Source: Trichoplusia ni (taxonomy: Eukaryota > Arthropoda > Insecta > Lepidoptera > Noctuidae). Taken from it: DNA of 64,000 bases. Position numbers and translations under genes: made by a program. Under the pieces are notes generated by a model. That model had not been told where the DNA came from. It made no database searches and worked only from the letters and a program-made list of their open reading frames with translations. Shown here piece after piece: positions 22,526 to 34,530 of the stretch (its first letter is position 1; each line of letters opens with the position of its first letter). The stretch is taken from contig NC_039482.1 of the NCBI RefSeq assembly GCF_003590095.1, forward strand, positions 4,419,657 through 4,483,656. Reading direction: 5' to 3'.

Positions 22526-25500
22526 ATAACTAAAACATTTTGTTTAAAGATAAAACAGATTTTATACAGATTATAAAATATTACGGACTCGCTAGCGACA
22601 TGGCCGACAATGCCTATAAAATGGTCTGAAATACAAGCCAGTTACGACCGAGACATTCATAGCTTACGTTACAAGGTGTGACGTCAGAGTAACTGTGATA
22701 TTTTGTTGCGAATTGTGTAATAATATTATAAAGGAAATATTGAGAAGAAAATATTGGAATATTGAGTCGAAGACTTTATACTCTTTTATCGATTGTTTTA
22801 GTTTTTGTTTTAATGATTTTTATTTGTTGTTTCACTATCTAATATAATAATTTTCGTCAGGCGGATTCATAGTAATTTATTTTATAGCTGAATCCCAACT
22901 CGTTTCTACGTAGAAGGATTTAGGTGTGGCCTTCGTCCGCTGATGGCCATTTCAGCCTAGGAAAATAGCGCAACTTTGCAGGCCTTTGCAGACGAATACA
23001 AGTACTAATGTAGTAAAAGTCCACTTCACAGAAACATAGTATACACTACTTAAAAAAGATGACGTCACTTTTGCAAACATAACCTAAGTTTGCAAACGCA
23101 CTTAAGCTCAAATAAAATCGTACAATTTTACGAGTTCTTTACAATATTTACCTCTTTATTTTGTGTAAACTGAAACCAAAACTTATCGCGACCATCTTTA
23201 AAAAATATATTTTGAATTTGTTTATTAAAACGAATCGGTACAACTGCTTTTCATGCAGTATTTTTTAAACGAGTCTTCATTTGCAGGTATTTTTTTATAT
23301 TCGGACCTCGTTTGATGTCTGCAAATTGCCTCAAAGCTTCCGATTTGCATCAGTAATGTTACTTCGATGATATTTTTACTACGTTCATGTACTTATTCAT
23401 TTTTTTAAGAATCTTGGTTGTTATTGAACATACAGATACACTTAGCAACTTTAAAATTACGGATAAATATAAAGAAAAAAAACCTTAAAAATATAATAGA
23501 ACCAATAAATAAATAGATCTGTCGATTTGTTTTATCATTACAAGTAACTGCAAGAACTGATTGTTTTTCTGTTCTTTTCTTGTTAGACGACGTATTATTT
23601 GGGGATAATTCGAAAATTTATTACAAGAAATCGTGAGTTAAAAAATAAGTCACCAAAATCGGTACGTAATTACATTTGTAGCAAAGTATAGTTAGCTATA
23701 ACGGTATATGGGATAAAGCTTGGTGACAGCCGGACTTACAGAACCCCAGACAACCGGACTGATAGGAGGCGGAGCCTTAGTAAGAAAAATAGTGTTCGGT
23801 TTTTACCCTGTATGAACGGAATCCTAAAAAAAGAAGCATCCTGATAAAAAAGTACCAGGAGCGCAGAAATCAAAGAGTCTCATTACTTAACCTAGTAGAA
23901 CATACACCGCTAAAAGCTAAGTAGGTATACATAATCAGAATGATTGACGGGAGCTACCATGGTAGTAAGCGCAGACAATGATGGTATCAGCAGTACCGGA
24001 GCGCCACAGTTTCCACGGTGTTACCCAACGAACACAGGAAAGTGATAGCAGCCAGTTACAACGGTATGCATCATGTTGCGTCATCGGTAATGAATTTGTC
24101 ATGTGCGTAGAAATTAGCTTAAGCTGTAAGACATTTTGTAGAAGAAATTTTCAGTGAAGAAAAGACTCTTTAAGTGGTGAAACACGAAAGAACGAGAAAT
24201 TTTGGGAATGTGTACGAACGTTTTGGATAAGGAATTATTTGGAATGAATTTCTGTTTAATAATCAACATATAAAGACAGATTTAAGTCATATTGCAGAGG
24301 CAATAAGTTTTAACATCGAGAGAAAAACTGACAATTACATATTATGGAACAGGAAGAAAGCAAAAAAGCATCATTTATAGAAGTCTTGATAGTAACTGTC
24401 GTGAGAATGATTCATTATTATATAAACTAGTCGGGCTACCCCGATAAATACGCGTGAGTAAACCGTTACATCATTTAATAATTTATAGAAGTCATTCAAA
24501 TAAACAATGAGTACCCAATTTTACAGCCTATTAACAACGACTCTTGTTGCTAACTGCCAAAAGACTTTATAATTTACTTCTTCACTTCACGAATTTATGT
24601 TCTACGACAGTTACGAGTTTTAAAATAAGGCAGACACCATGTAAGACAGAAAATGTTTAATTTAATACAAAAAATATAAGTAAAATATTGGGAACAGTTA
24701 TCTTAGGGTGGATTATAATAACCCAAGGCTTTCTAGCTTTCTGGTGGAAAAAGAAGTATTGTCCTCAGTAAATACATTTTCCAACGTTTTATACACTCAC
24801 TTTCTGGTTTGTTTGTCGTTCCAGATGGATATTTGCAGCTCAATTTTGAGGCACTTTCCGATAAGCTAGCAGGCTGAAATTTTCAGGGTAGCTTCGAACC
24901 CAATGACAATGCAATTTGCAATTATAAAACCGGCTGGGCCGATTTTGATAAAAAATTAATGGACATTTGAAAACGCGTTTTTTTTTATTTTCTATTAAAA
25001 TTATTTGACTATCATCATCATATCAAATTTTACTTAACAACTAGTCAGTTTTAGTCCCCTTCAATAAGTTTAATAGTATTACGATGTGTTACGATGCTAT
25101 CCCACGGCCGATACTGCATTGTTCAACTTCTTGCGAACTTTACATTTCATCGAAAGCAAAAGTGAATTTGCGTTTCTTTGCTCATCATTGGCTCATCAGT
25201 TCCCTATGTTATGTGATGAATTGGATCAGTTTTTGTTCAGTCTTTTCTTCGATTATTCTTCTTGGAATTTTCTTGATTCGTTTGTGTTTATGTAAGTATT
25301 GAACTTATAGTTAGGTTAATTAGTATAGTAGTACTGTTGAAAAAAATTAAACAGAATTATCTACTTAGTTATATTTTTAATTTAATTTAATATTTAGGTA
25401 TTTGTGTATTGGTTATGTGGGTATTATATTTGAGATGGGTTATGTGAATCAAATGGTCTTGGAGGACTACAGTACAGACTCAAATATCCTCTCAAATCAA

Positions 25501-26900
25501 TTTGATAACTTTAAAGTCTAATAACCCTCGAAAAAGGCTGAATAACATCGCTTTAAACAGCAAACAAAGATATTTATTTTCTTCCTCTCACACCATACAA
25601 AATATATCTAAACACATGATGTCTACGTGCATAACTATGTATGTATGTACCTCTTACCTTCGATGTTTCTCCATTCCTACTGTACTTACGCAACGTTATC
25701 TTTTTATCTCAGCAAACACATATTATGCAGAACTGCTCAAGATTGTGCTAATCCGTCGCCCACGGCAGCCATTAACCCATTTCCCTGAGCTCAAACAACG
25801 GCGTGGGATTGATATATTCTATGACTTTCTGCGCCCCTGGTACTTCTTGATACAGTTTGTCGCGTTATCTGATGTTTATTGGATAATTTTGTTGTATTGG
25901 AAATATATTTTAAGGACAGTTTAATAGAATGTATATTATGGCTTTGTTTTATTATGAAATCAATAGAAACTACGTTTAAAAGACTCTTTTATCTTTTAGC
26001 TTTTTTATCTTTTAATTTTCAATATTAATCAAAGACCGCTTTGCTGATATTATTTTTTCTATAAATTTTTCCTCAGCTGGAAAACAATGTATCTCATTTT
26101 CCATTTAGTGTAAAGAGAGAGAGACCGCTTGAGGTGGCAAAAGATAATGGGATACCTAGCATTGGTTGAGCTAGTAGCAATGGTCACCTCTCTATAGCCT
26201 AAAAGACAATTTGATATAGAGCATTGTATAACGTTTATATACTACGTAAGAAATGCTCGCTCTATCTGTAGCTGTTGTCTGGAGATCGGCCGATACCCCG
26301 CGAGACACCTCCAGTGCTTAACCTATTAACCTTCCCACTTATCCGTGCTATGGCCATTTAAGTTCACACGAACATTGTGGAGGTGATATTTTTCTGCTGG
26401 AGTTACTATATAAAATGGGTTTAAGGGACTATTTGCCACCCAGGAGGTATTAGAGCTAAAAGATTGTGTGACAATGCTATGAATAGAATTGGCAGGGTAA
26501 TAAAGACGGCTTTTGGATTTGTCTGTAAATGTTTATCAGTATAACCTTCATAATGACGACGTAGAAAAGTTCTTTTACTAAGTCCATCACCATTTTTAAA
26601 TCGTACCGTCTTTACCGTTAGTTTGTATTCTTCCAAACCTTCTGCGATATTTAGGGCATTATTAGCCACATAATAGACATATAACAATTTAACAATCTAC
26701 CCTCAAAAGTTCCATCATTTGACGAACCTTTAAACTAAAAATTTCGGAACACAAAACAAAAACCACCATGCTCAAAGACACCTTGCTCTTGCTAAACAGA
26801 TTTATCGTCGGTCAAATATACAAATTAGACAAAATCCATTCCTCTTAGCGACATCCATCCTCATACCTTGCACAAATACCATCAGGCCCTAGTCAGAATT
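22526..26900. other. non-coding stretch, few repeats
   Basis: Apart from a 5S-like repeat tail at 23700-23830, this is AT-rich DNA. The 140-codon open frame at 25502-25924 is the longest after the exon frame, but it lacks domain similarity, codon bias or flanking splice logic. Two overlapping frames near 25084-25302 in the same region are likewise unsupported. Confidence 0.55.
23700..23830 (+). repeat. tail of the 5S-like repeat family
   Basis: Contains AAGCTTGGTGACAGCCGGAC, CGGAGCCTTAGTAAGAAAAA, GTTTTTACCCTGTATGAACG and GAATCCTAAAAAAA, matching the tails at 8160-8245 and, reversed, 33418-33545. Non-coding. Confidence 0.55.
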
Positions 26901-26924
26901 AAGGAGGCTAATGTGTAGGTTTTT

Positions 26925-26996
26925 TTTCTCTAGCCCACAGTGTCCTAGTGGCAAAGGCCTCCCCCAAATCCTTCCACGGTTCTCTATTCCTTGCCG
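26925..26996 (-). mobile_element. LINE C-terminus/3' end fragment
   Basis: Reading the minus strand gives AGGAATAGAGAACCGTGGAA, then GGATTTGGGGGAGGCCTTTG, then an A tract. This parallels the 'W..L..AFA' end of the RTE-like frame at 33560-33927. Only about 70 bp remains. Confidence 0.5.
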
Positions 26997-27366
26997 CATG
27001 GAAACAACCTGGTTATAATCAGTTATTATATCTTAATCAGTTATTCGTGCTATTATCACAGCGGACTGAACAGAGTGAAGTGTTGCTAACTGCGCCAGTT
27101 ATAGGGGAACTGCGATTGTGAGGTATGGACGGAATGCAAAGCTTGACTTGAACTTAGATCTAGTGAGTATGAAGGTTTTATTTCTTGGGATACTAGGGAG
27201 AAATGACAATATGAGGTTCGTTCTATTTTTTGATATACTTAATTCGCTCCAGGGAAAATCGTAAACTGAAACTTTTCTAGGATAGGTCAGATTTGTATGA
27301 GTTTCCTACGATTTGCGAAACAATTAATTTCATCTAAACAAAAACTACTCCCGACCGAGGATATTT

Positions 27367-27485
27367 CCTTATGTATCCCGTAGTGTTTCAAAAAAAATTT
27401 AAGTCCCACGCACAAAGACACCCAGATTCACAACAAGCATTCATGCATCACATACACTTACAATACAGGGGATCGAATCCGGTAT
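27367..27485 (-). mobile_element. degraded tRNA-derived SINE, family B
   Basis: CCCGTAGTGTTTCAAAAAAA, TTTAAGTCCCACGCACAAAG, ACACCCAGATTC and AACAAGCATTCATGCATCAC lead to the reversed B box GGGGATCGAATCC. The 71-codon frame crossing it is a shadow. Confidence 0.6.
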
Positions 27486-28398
27486 TACAAAGAATTTTAT
27501 TAATTTCTTATCTAAACAAAAACGTATCTACAATTAAACTAGCTTTGAAAGTCTCTTGTAATCAAAACAAATGGCGATCCTACTAACAACGAGGAAGTCT
27601 GCGCGTAACCCGATAGGTGTAAAGATCTCGACTAATCTTGCATTTGCATAAACCTTATCGTCTATACAATAAAGTCCAATTTCGTTTAAATTTATTGCAC
27701 TTCATTTGTTGCCTTTATCAAAGGACCAAGTTTTGAAAGCAGTTGTGTTAGGTCTTGTGTTGTGGGGGATAAGGGTGATATTTGAATGGTTGTCTGGTTG
27801 GCTCATGGTGGTTGTTAGGGCACGCGCTAAGGCTTGATGCGACCTCGGCCACACGCCTGGACCTAGATAGGGATTACGTTGATATCGCAATACAGTTATG
27901 TACAGAAGTTTAATAGCAAATAACTGTTGAATAAAATCTTTGATTTGAACGAATTACTTATTAGTGAATGATAAAGCTTTAGAAGTCTGTTCAAAGAGTT
28001 TCTGAAAGAAGGGAAAAGTTATGGTATTTTTATAAAGCTACAAAAATGTATGGCCGGTGCAAAAGTAGAAATTATGTTTCGTAACAAGATTATAGTCAGA
28101 AGTTACCCAATATTCTGCATAAGTTGCGATCAATTTCTAGACTGTGCCGTTATAACCGTTGCTCCAGTATTTTAGCTATACTGCTGAATTAATGACGTAA
28201 ATGTAGTAAATTTTTGTGTAGTAATGTATGTGAATGTAGGGTACCCTATGAGCTCTGTGGCCTTTAATAAAAAGACAAACAGAAATAAAAAAGGGCATTA
28301 TTTTGCACTTAGGTAATTGACAAAAAAAAACAAAATTCTGGACTACTTTATTATTACCTTTATTTTTTTTCTTCTTCTTCTTCTTCCTTGTCGTTACA

Positions 28399-28518
28399 CT
28401 CTTGCCAGAGTGGTCGTGGTCGTCACGTCAGGGGTGGTGGCAAGCTTTACAATCCGCCGCCATTCCTCCCGCACTGCAGTTCGCCTTGTGCATTCATGTA
28501 GAGGGCCATTGAGGGCAG
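28399..28518 (-). mobile_element. fragment of a non-LTR retrotransposon ORF2 C-terminus
   Basis: On the minus strand one frame runs uninterrupted for about 40 codons to a stop at about 28401. It contains RRTAVREEWRRIVKLATT near the end, the pattern of a LINE protein's extreme C-terminus (R..WR.IV..AT). Upstream parts of the element are missing. Jockey- or RTE-type assignment is a guess. Confidence 0.4.
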
Positions 28519-28869
28519 TTTTTTTCTTATTTATTTACTAATTCACCTTACAATTTCAACATACTTTTCATTGACTTAGTAGCGTAGTACTTCTGCCTTA
28601 TACTTTCCTAATCCGTGTTCATGTTACAAAACAAGCTTTTGCATGTGGGTTTGTCCGTCTTTTGTTATGTGTGAGTGACTGACTCCTGACTTGAAACTAC
28701 ATGGCGTTCGCCCGGTTCAGTTTAACTTGAGAAATTGTTTCAACTAAAGCTTAAGATTTGGATCGGATTGAATTTAGAACTTACATATTGTCTGCAAATT
28801 GATGTATGAGATTCAGAATGTATGTTTGGCGTTTACAAGGCAAATATTTAAGCGTTAAAACTAAAATGT

Positions 28870-28922
28870 TTTTTTTTTGCCATTGCTGTCACACTGCAGT
28901 GCAAAGGATTCCATTCCGTTCT
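28870..28922 (-). mobile_element. LINE 3' end fragment
   Basis: A poly-T run then GCCATTGCTGTCACACTGCA and GTGCAAAGGATTCCATTCCG parallel the reversed 3' end at 33549-33620. About 50 bp is left. Confidence 0.4.
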
Positions 28923-29653
28923 GCCAACTAAACAGCAAATTAGTCGTTACTTTTATACCACTAGTTGACACTTTAAAGAAAGAGTCCACACATTTAAAAA
29001 AGGAGGGATTTTTAGGTTTCCTTAGCTAATTTTTTCTTTAACTACATTTCCTTCCGACCTCCAGGTACTTAATATAATTATGGAAATTGGAAGGTAACGA
29101 CGGTTGTGTAAGCTAAACAAAAAATAATAGGATATGTAGTTATAAGAAGAACACTACTCAGATATAATCACATAAATGAACTGATCTTAACAGCTTAAGG
29201 GTCATAGATACTTAATTCCTGCAATTGAAGACGCTAATTTTACGGATATCACACCACAATCTCAAGGCCCCATCATATCTTTGCGAGAGCATCCCGCCGA
29301 ATATCCAAGGCAAATAACAATTGCTGTAGTTAAGTAGTATTATGATAACTTATACATAGGTTATATACCTACCACCTTGTGATGTTAACCTAAAGGCGAT
29401 GAAGGTGATGTCCATTCGTATTTTTGCCGGCGCACGCAATCATTTCGCGCCCTTCTAAACAGCGAATGTGGTATTTTCTTCTAATGGATACTTATTCCCA
29501 TTTAGCGTTAGGATATAAAACGGCAGTGTAAAAGTGTTTAGTGTCCTTCCCTGAAGACTATGAGTAAGGATGGAAAAGCCCCAATCCTTTAGGACATCCA
29601 AAAAAATAGTAAGAAATTAAGTACCTAATATGTTAAAACAGACTACTTTTTTA

Positions 29654-29838
29654 AGAAACGATTCCCGCTCTTGGCGAATTAATTGCGCGGGGGTTTTTAA
29701 ACATCTAAGCCAAATGCCAAAAGAGACCCAAACTCAGGAACAGCATCTGTAGATCACAGAAACCCTCGTCATACGCGAAGAATGAACCCGCGACACATCG
29801 CGCTCAATTAGTTTATCGTTTGTGACCTCAAACACCAT
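29654..29838 (-). mobile_element. degraded tRNA-derived SINE, family B
   Basis: GCGCGGGGGTTTTTAAACAT, then GAGACCCAAACTCAGGAACA and GAATGAACCCGCGACACATC with GTGACCTCAAACACC follow the reversed family B order. Heavily diverged. Confidence 0.5.
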
Positions 29839-30487
29839 CCATGTTTTTTCGTAATAAAGAAATGCTTCTGGGGCCTCCCGTATTAAGTCCGTTCAACCAA
29901 AAAATTGTACATGGTCAGCTAAAACCTGGTAAACACACATTATTATGTAACAAATACAACATAACAAACATGTAATTTCTTATAGTTTTGATTATAACTA
30001 GCTCACCTTGTAATGGTTTCGCATGAGCCATTGTGTACTTACCCAATAGGAAACGAGCATGAAGATATGCCATTACCATGTAAAATATGGATGAGATAAG
30101 AATATAGTGATGCATGGGATTGATTGAGATAATTGTTGTGGTGTAATGTAATGGTCCTTCGATTTGCAGCTTTTGAAATAATAGTTTAATTGGATTTGAT
30201 TAAGTCTTTATGTTCTTTATATTGGAAGTGATTACGTGACTAGAAAAATAAAAGAACACCAAAATATAGAGACTAAGAGAAATTTTAGAATTTATCTTTT
30301 ATAAGTGTCGTGTTGAAAAGTTTTATTAAATTAATGCAACATTCATAACCATCAATCAAAATTTTTTCTTTCTCTTTCCTGTGTCATCTCTTTCATTCCC
30401 TTAAATGTTGTCACTTCTGCCTTTTAATAAAGTTGGTTTATGTACGTCCTTCGTCTTCCCCTGCCTCTTCGAGGGTTTATCTGTCCT

Positions 30488-30595
30488 TCTATTATCATCA
30501 TCAGCCCATATTCGTCCATTGCTAGACATAGGCCTCTCCACTTGCATTCGCTCGAGATCTATCTTCGGCTGCTCGCATCGAGCTCCTGCCATCAA
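30488..30595 (-). mobile_element. LINE 3' terminus with a GATGAT-type tail
   Basis: Reversed, the sequence ends GGAGAGGCCTATGTCTAGCA, then ATGGACGAATATGGGCTGAT, then a GATGATAATAG tail. This is the typical end of several lepidopteran LINE families. Minus-strand codons across it give RCEQPKIDLERMQVERPMSS, like the end of an ORF2 protein. The tail is a simple GAT repeat rather than poly-A. Confidence 0.5.
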
Positions 30596-32128
30596 TTATA
30601 TTAGTAATAAATTAGTCATTCTGAATTAGGTTACCTATTATGTTCCCTTACATTTTCTCTATATTATTTAGCACTCATCTAGTTTTTAAAACTACTTATT
30701 AAATCCTGATTAGAAACGTAACCGTTTTTTATGAAGCCTGATCAATTGCCCGTAAATAAGCAAAAATCCTAACAACTTTTACTCATAGCTTCCGATCTAA
30801 GCGTATAAAGAATTGCATAAAAACTGAACTTCCTAAATCATCAATCGTAGTCCAGGATATTACGCTAGTACCCACTGGACCAAAGCCGCAACATTGTGTA
30901 GTATCACCTACCACCACATCCAAAATGAATATCACTGGTATTGTGGAAGGGTGACAGTGCAATTCACGGCCTATCGCGCCGTCTCTTTTCAACAACTGCA
31001 GTATTGTTACTATGAGAGTTGGTAGTAGGCTTTGCATAGACTGCACAATACCTGCCAATGTTATTAATTATTACATCTATAGGAACATTGATTGTGATTG
31101 ATCGGTTGCTAGCCTGTCGATTTGTCTTCCCTTCAATCGTTGTTTTTGATTCAATTTATATTATCATGTTGTTGCAGAACTTTGTATATCCTGATTTGAA
31201 TGTTTGTGACAATTTTGAAAATTCTGGAGATTTTAGATCTTAGAAAAAAATACTAGTTGAAATGTTCAAGGGTCAAGTATTGTGTGTTTTCTTTTCTTGT
31301 TTCAAAATTGTAGTTATTATCAACGATAAGTCATAGAAAACTATTGACGATGAAAACGAATCGATTATAAGAACGAAAACGGATGGTTGAAGTATAGTAT
31401 ATGAGTCAACCAAGGAGGAATTGATTAAAGTAAGGGAAACAAAAGGCTGTCTAAAACACACTCGACATAATACGATTATACCTTAGCTAATACCAGAACA
31501 AACAAATTACAAAACGCGACATAATCGCAATACGTGGAATCCAATCGAAACAAACGAAAATCATCTTTTAGGGTCCCACCTCAGTTCCTATTTCACAACA
31601 ATCCGATTGTTTAGCCAATGTAACAATATACTATTATTCCTAGCTGGTTCCCATACAAGCTTAATTGTATGAAAGACCTTGGGTTACTGCTAACCAAGTT
31701 TTTGATATAAATCTTGAGGTTGCGTTAGTTGCAATGTTATATCTTTGTCAACCTAATTGTTTATTTTTGCGTTTTTACCCACGGCTCTTGGTATGAGTGT
31801 TAAATTTTAAGTATTTGGTACAAAATGCGCGTTAAGTAAGCTTGCTATGTATTTCGGTTGTAATTTGTGTCGAATTGCTAAAGTTTTATGGGATGTCATT
31901 CGAATTGTTTTCGTTAAGTTGCACAAATTGACGCGTTTTATAGTAGATTTATGTACTGTTTTTATTGTGTCATGGTGCTTTTTTATTTCTGCTTTGTTCA
32001 CCATTTTCTATATAACTGCAAGCTTTTAGAGTCGCTAAGGGAAAACCACTGACTTGCTTCAGAGACTTAGTATTAAAAGGTTCTAGACTGATTCAACCTA
32101 TTATATGAAATTGTCGCGTCATATTGTA
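30596..32128. other. non-coding stretch, one ORF of uncertain status
   Basis: The only item of note is a 91-codon minus-strand frame at 30783-31058 with a somewhat less AT-biased composition. I do not recognise its product and no splice sites clearly bound it. Everything else is AT-rich and featureless. Confidence 0.5.
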
Positions 32129-32381
32129 CGAAATACAACTCTTCGAAACAGCTCGACCGATTCTCAAGAAATTTTGTTTGCATATTGGCATGCTCGGGGA
32201 ATCGGACAATATCTATGTTTCATACCACAATTTTTGCTGTCGTTTCATGGTATACGAAACTAAACTCTTCCAAAACGGTCCAACCCATTCTCATGAAATT
32301 ATGTGTGCATATTGGGTAGGTCTGACAACCGGAAAATATTAATTATTCATATCCCCAATTCTTGTGGTCCTAAATCTCATT
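32129..32381. repeat. tandem duplication of a 126-bp unit
   Basis: Unit 1 (32129-32254) and unit 2 (32255 to about 32381) align throughout. Both start CGAAA..AACTCTTC and share GACCGATTCTCAAGAAATTT versus AACCCATTCTCATGAAATTA, then GCATATTGG..G. The period of 126 bp equals 42 codons, so an open frame passes through both. A reversed single unit occurs inside the repeat at 60755-60925 (GTTGTCTAATTCTCAGACTT then AAATAAGTACACAACATTTC). It is therefore a repeat-family module and not a protein. Confidence 0.7.
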
Positions 32382-32671
32382 TGTATCCATATATTCTTTC
32401 ACCTCGGAAAACTTGACCATCTGTACCTTGTAATCTATAGCAACCTCTTTTAAGTCAGAATCAATTTCCAGTTTGCTCAATACCAGTATTTTTATACGAA
32501 GACACCTGTTCAACTGGCTCGGTCGTCTTTACTGTATTTTTACGGATTAACAGTTTCGTTTGAGCTTGCTTGGTTTAATTTGCGTTTTATATTAATAACT
32601 TCCGAATGAGGTAATGTTAGGTACTGCATGGTAACGTGTGGTATGTGTATATTATAAGGCTTTGGGGTTTA

Positions 32672-32822
32672 CTGGGGTTTACTACTTATAAAATTATTGT
32701 TAACGCAAAAGTTTGTATGTATGGGATGTTTGATACTCTTTTTACGCAAAAACTACGGAATGGATTTCTTCGAAATTTACACAGAGATAGTTTATAACCT
32801 AGGGTAACACATAGGGTAGTTG
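32672..32822 (-). mobile_element. RTE-like LINE/SINE 3' tail
   Basis: Reversed, this reads CTATGTGTTACCCTAGGTTA, TAAACTATCTCTGTGTAAAT, AAATCCATTCCGTAGTTTTT and CATACATACAAACTTTTGCG. It is the same tail as 8640-8758. A short tandem TGGGGTTTAC doublet lies just to the left. Confidence 0.6.
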
Positions 32823-33417
32823 TTCATGTTTCCTTGGAATCATTTTCGAATTTGCTTTGGGATGAAGTCTTTATTGTTGAAATTCAGTAGTACCATTTTT
32901 AACAGATTTGTGTTCTTAGTATTTTCTAAATATATAAACAAACATACCTTTAGATACTACAATGGACATTACACGTGTAAAACAAGTATCGACACGCCCT
33001 CTTGAATATTAACATACATTTTTTCATTGCCTTATTCAAAACACAACAAAAATTTGTAAGCCCATACAAGGTTTCCATAAAGACTTTTCTTTGTGAAGAA
33101 AACTATTACATCATGACCTTTCTTGAAGTTAGCGATTGAATAAATCAAACGAGACGCAGACATACAAAACTGCCAAGTGCAACAGAGATAACTATTCATT
33201 CGCAGTCAACTTCACAGGGGTCTATTGAAATTGGTCGTAATGTCATATAAATAATGATTATTTCTTGTATTGCGTTACTTTACGCATAAATGTGACTATT
33301 GTGAACCCTTTGTAAGGTATATGAGGTATTGCCAAGATGACCTTTACAGATACTTTATTATAGCCAAGGTTGAAAGAGCAAACGACCTAACCATCCGAGG
33401 TAAAGTTGAATTCTTTT

Positions 33418-33545
33418 TTAGGGGTCCGTATCCAAAGAGCAAAACGCAACCCTATTGCTAAGGTTCCGTCTATATGTCTGTCTGACTGCCACCACGCTGT
33501 ATCTCATGAAATGTTCTAGCTAGGCAGTTGAAATTAATTCTAGGG
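33418..33545 (-). repeat. tail of the 5S-like repeat family
   Basis: GGGGTCCGTATCCAAAGAGC, CCCTATTGCTAAGGTTCCGT, CTGTCTGACTGCCACCACGC and CTCATGAAATGTTCTAGCTA match the reversed tail. It ends where the poly-T of the next LINE fragment begins. Confidence 0.6.
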
Positions 33546-33559
33546 CATTTTTTTTTTTT

Positions 33560-33927
33560 TTTTTTCAGCCATTACTTTCCCACTGCAGGGCAAAGGCCTC
33601 CCTTAGGTTCTTCCACTCTGTCCGGTCTATTGCTTTTGCCATCCACTGTTTGTGGTACGCATCCAGTTCGTCGCGCCATCTCACTCGAGGCCGTCCTCGT
33701 CGCCGTTTTATGTTTGATGGGACCCAGAGGGTACAGACTTTGGCCCAGGAGTTTGCGGGCAAACGACAAACGTGGCCGGCCCATTCCCATTTTAAATGGG
33801 CAGCTTTCAGACCAACGTCAGCGATTTGTGATTTGGAACGCAGTATACTGTTCCGTATTCGGTCAACCAGTTTAACTCCTAACATACTGCGCTCCATGGC
33901 TCGCTGGCAAACCCCGAGGGCAGACTA
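33560..33927 (-). pseudogene. C-terminus of an RTE-like non-LTR retrotransposon reverse transcriptase, 5'-truncated
   Basis: The minus strand encodes about 120 residues that match the end of the endonuclease/reverse-transcriptase polyprotein of RTE-like LINEs in insects. Family hallmarks are the MERSMLGV start block, 'DRIRN', 'LKWEWAGHVCR', a basic 'RRRGRPRVRW.DEL' segment and a final 'W..L.EAF..QW' block. The catalytic domains lie upstream in such proteins and are absent; similarity stops near 33927. The frame ends in TGA at about 33565 and is followed directly by an A tract (T run at 33549-33565 on the + strand), so the 3' end and tail are intact. Strong 5' truncation with an intact tail is expected from target-primed reverse transcription. 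The element is dead. Overlapping + strand frames are antisense shadows. Confidence 0.8.
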
Positions 33928-34370
33928 AATATATATATAAAATTTCATTAAAATTGGTCAAGCCTTTTCGGAGATGTTGACTAAAATTGTGACACGAGAA
34001 TTTTTTAAATATAAACAGAATAACTACTGAATATGACAACACACCCTTTGTAGTAACGTAATTTAAATATATATTTATAAACAGCTTACAACAAGTACCT
34101 ACTCTCAATAAGCTGGCGACCTCAGCCTTCCATATAAGTACTGATGACACTTGCCCATGCGCAGGTAACGAATAACAATGTCGTATTAAGTGGACCACTC
34201 GTTCGTCGTTCGGTGGGGTATGTAAGGAATATTAATATTGAGTGATTATTAAACTGTTGACAGTCAATAATGTCATGACTGATTCGTATTGGATTGATGA
34301 GAAATTAATTTGGAGATAAATAACAGGTTCTTTATTAATAGGAAAGATAAGGTAGATGGATGCTTGCTGG
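33928..34370. other. repeat junction and AT-rich DNA
   Basis: Starts with TTTCATTAAAATTGGTCAAG and GTGACACGAGAATTTTTTAA (to about 34010), an end of the RTE-like family seen also at 2120-2140 and 60899-60912. The rest shows no feature. The 108-codon minus frame at 33872-34198 runs through repeat sequence and has no support. Confidence 0.5.
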
Positions 34371-34530
34371 GTCCATATGCAAAGGGTAAAAATGGGACGC
34401 TATTATAGGCTCTAAATTTTTGTTGGTAGGTGACAAGTAAGGATCACCCAACCGATTTGTTTTTCTTTAGCCTATTGTTGCGAGTCCGACTCGCGATTCA
34501 TCATCGGCCTAGCCTTTTCCCAACTTCGCG
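34371..34530 (-). repeat. 5S-like repeat joined to a SINE 3' tail
   Basis: The first part is a reversed 5S-like repeat: GGGTCCATATGCAAAGGGTA, GGATCACCCAACCGATTTG and the head palindrome GCGAGTCCGACTCGC (34480-34494). It is joined immediately to TCATCATCGGCCTAGCCTTT and TCCCAACTT, the reversed 3' tail of the 5S-derived SINE at 46697-47064. The junction is abrupt, so this is either an insertion site or a chimeric element. Confidence 0.5.

Larger units (their letters stand above)
26997..30487. other. non-coding stretch with SINE and LINE fragments
   Basis: Contains SINE B copies at 27367-27485 and 29654-29838 and LINE tails at 28399-28518 and 28870-28922. The rest is unremarkable AT-rich DNA. 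Confidence 0.55.

Noticed and set aside
25502..25924. 140-codon + strand open frame
   Set aside because: Second longest frame in the window, but its amino-acid composition follows the AT-rich DNA. No domain is recognisable, there is no splice context, and small overlapping frames occur nearby. Treated as chance.
32124..32342. 72-codon frame with an apparent 42-residue repeat
   Set aside because: The repetition is explained by the 126-bp tandem DNA unit, which recurs reversed in a non-coding element at 60755-60925.
33528..33875. 115-codon and 92-codon + strand frames
   Set aside because: They are antisense shadows of the RTE-like reverse-transcriptase fragment on the minus strand.
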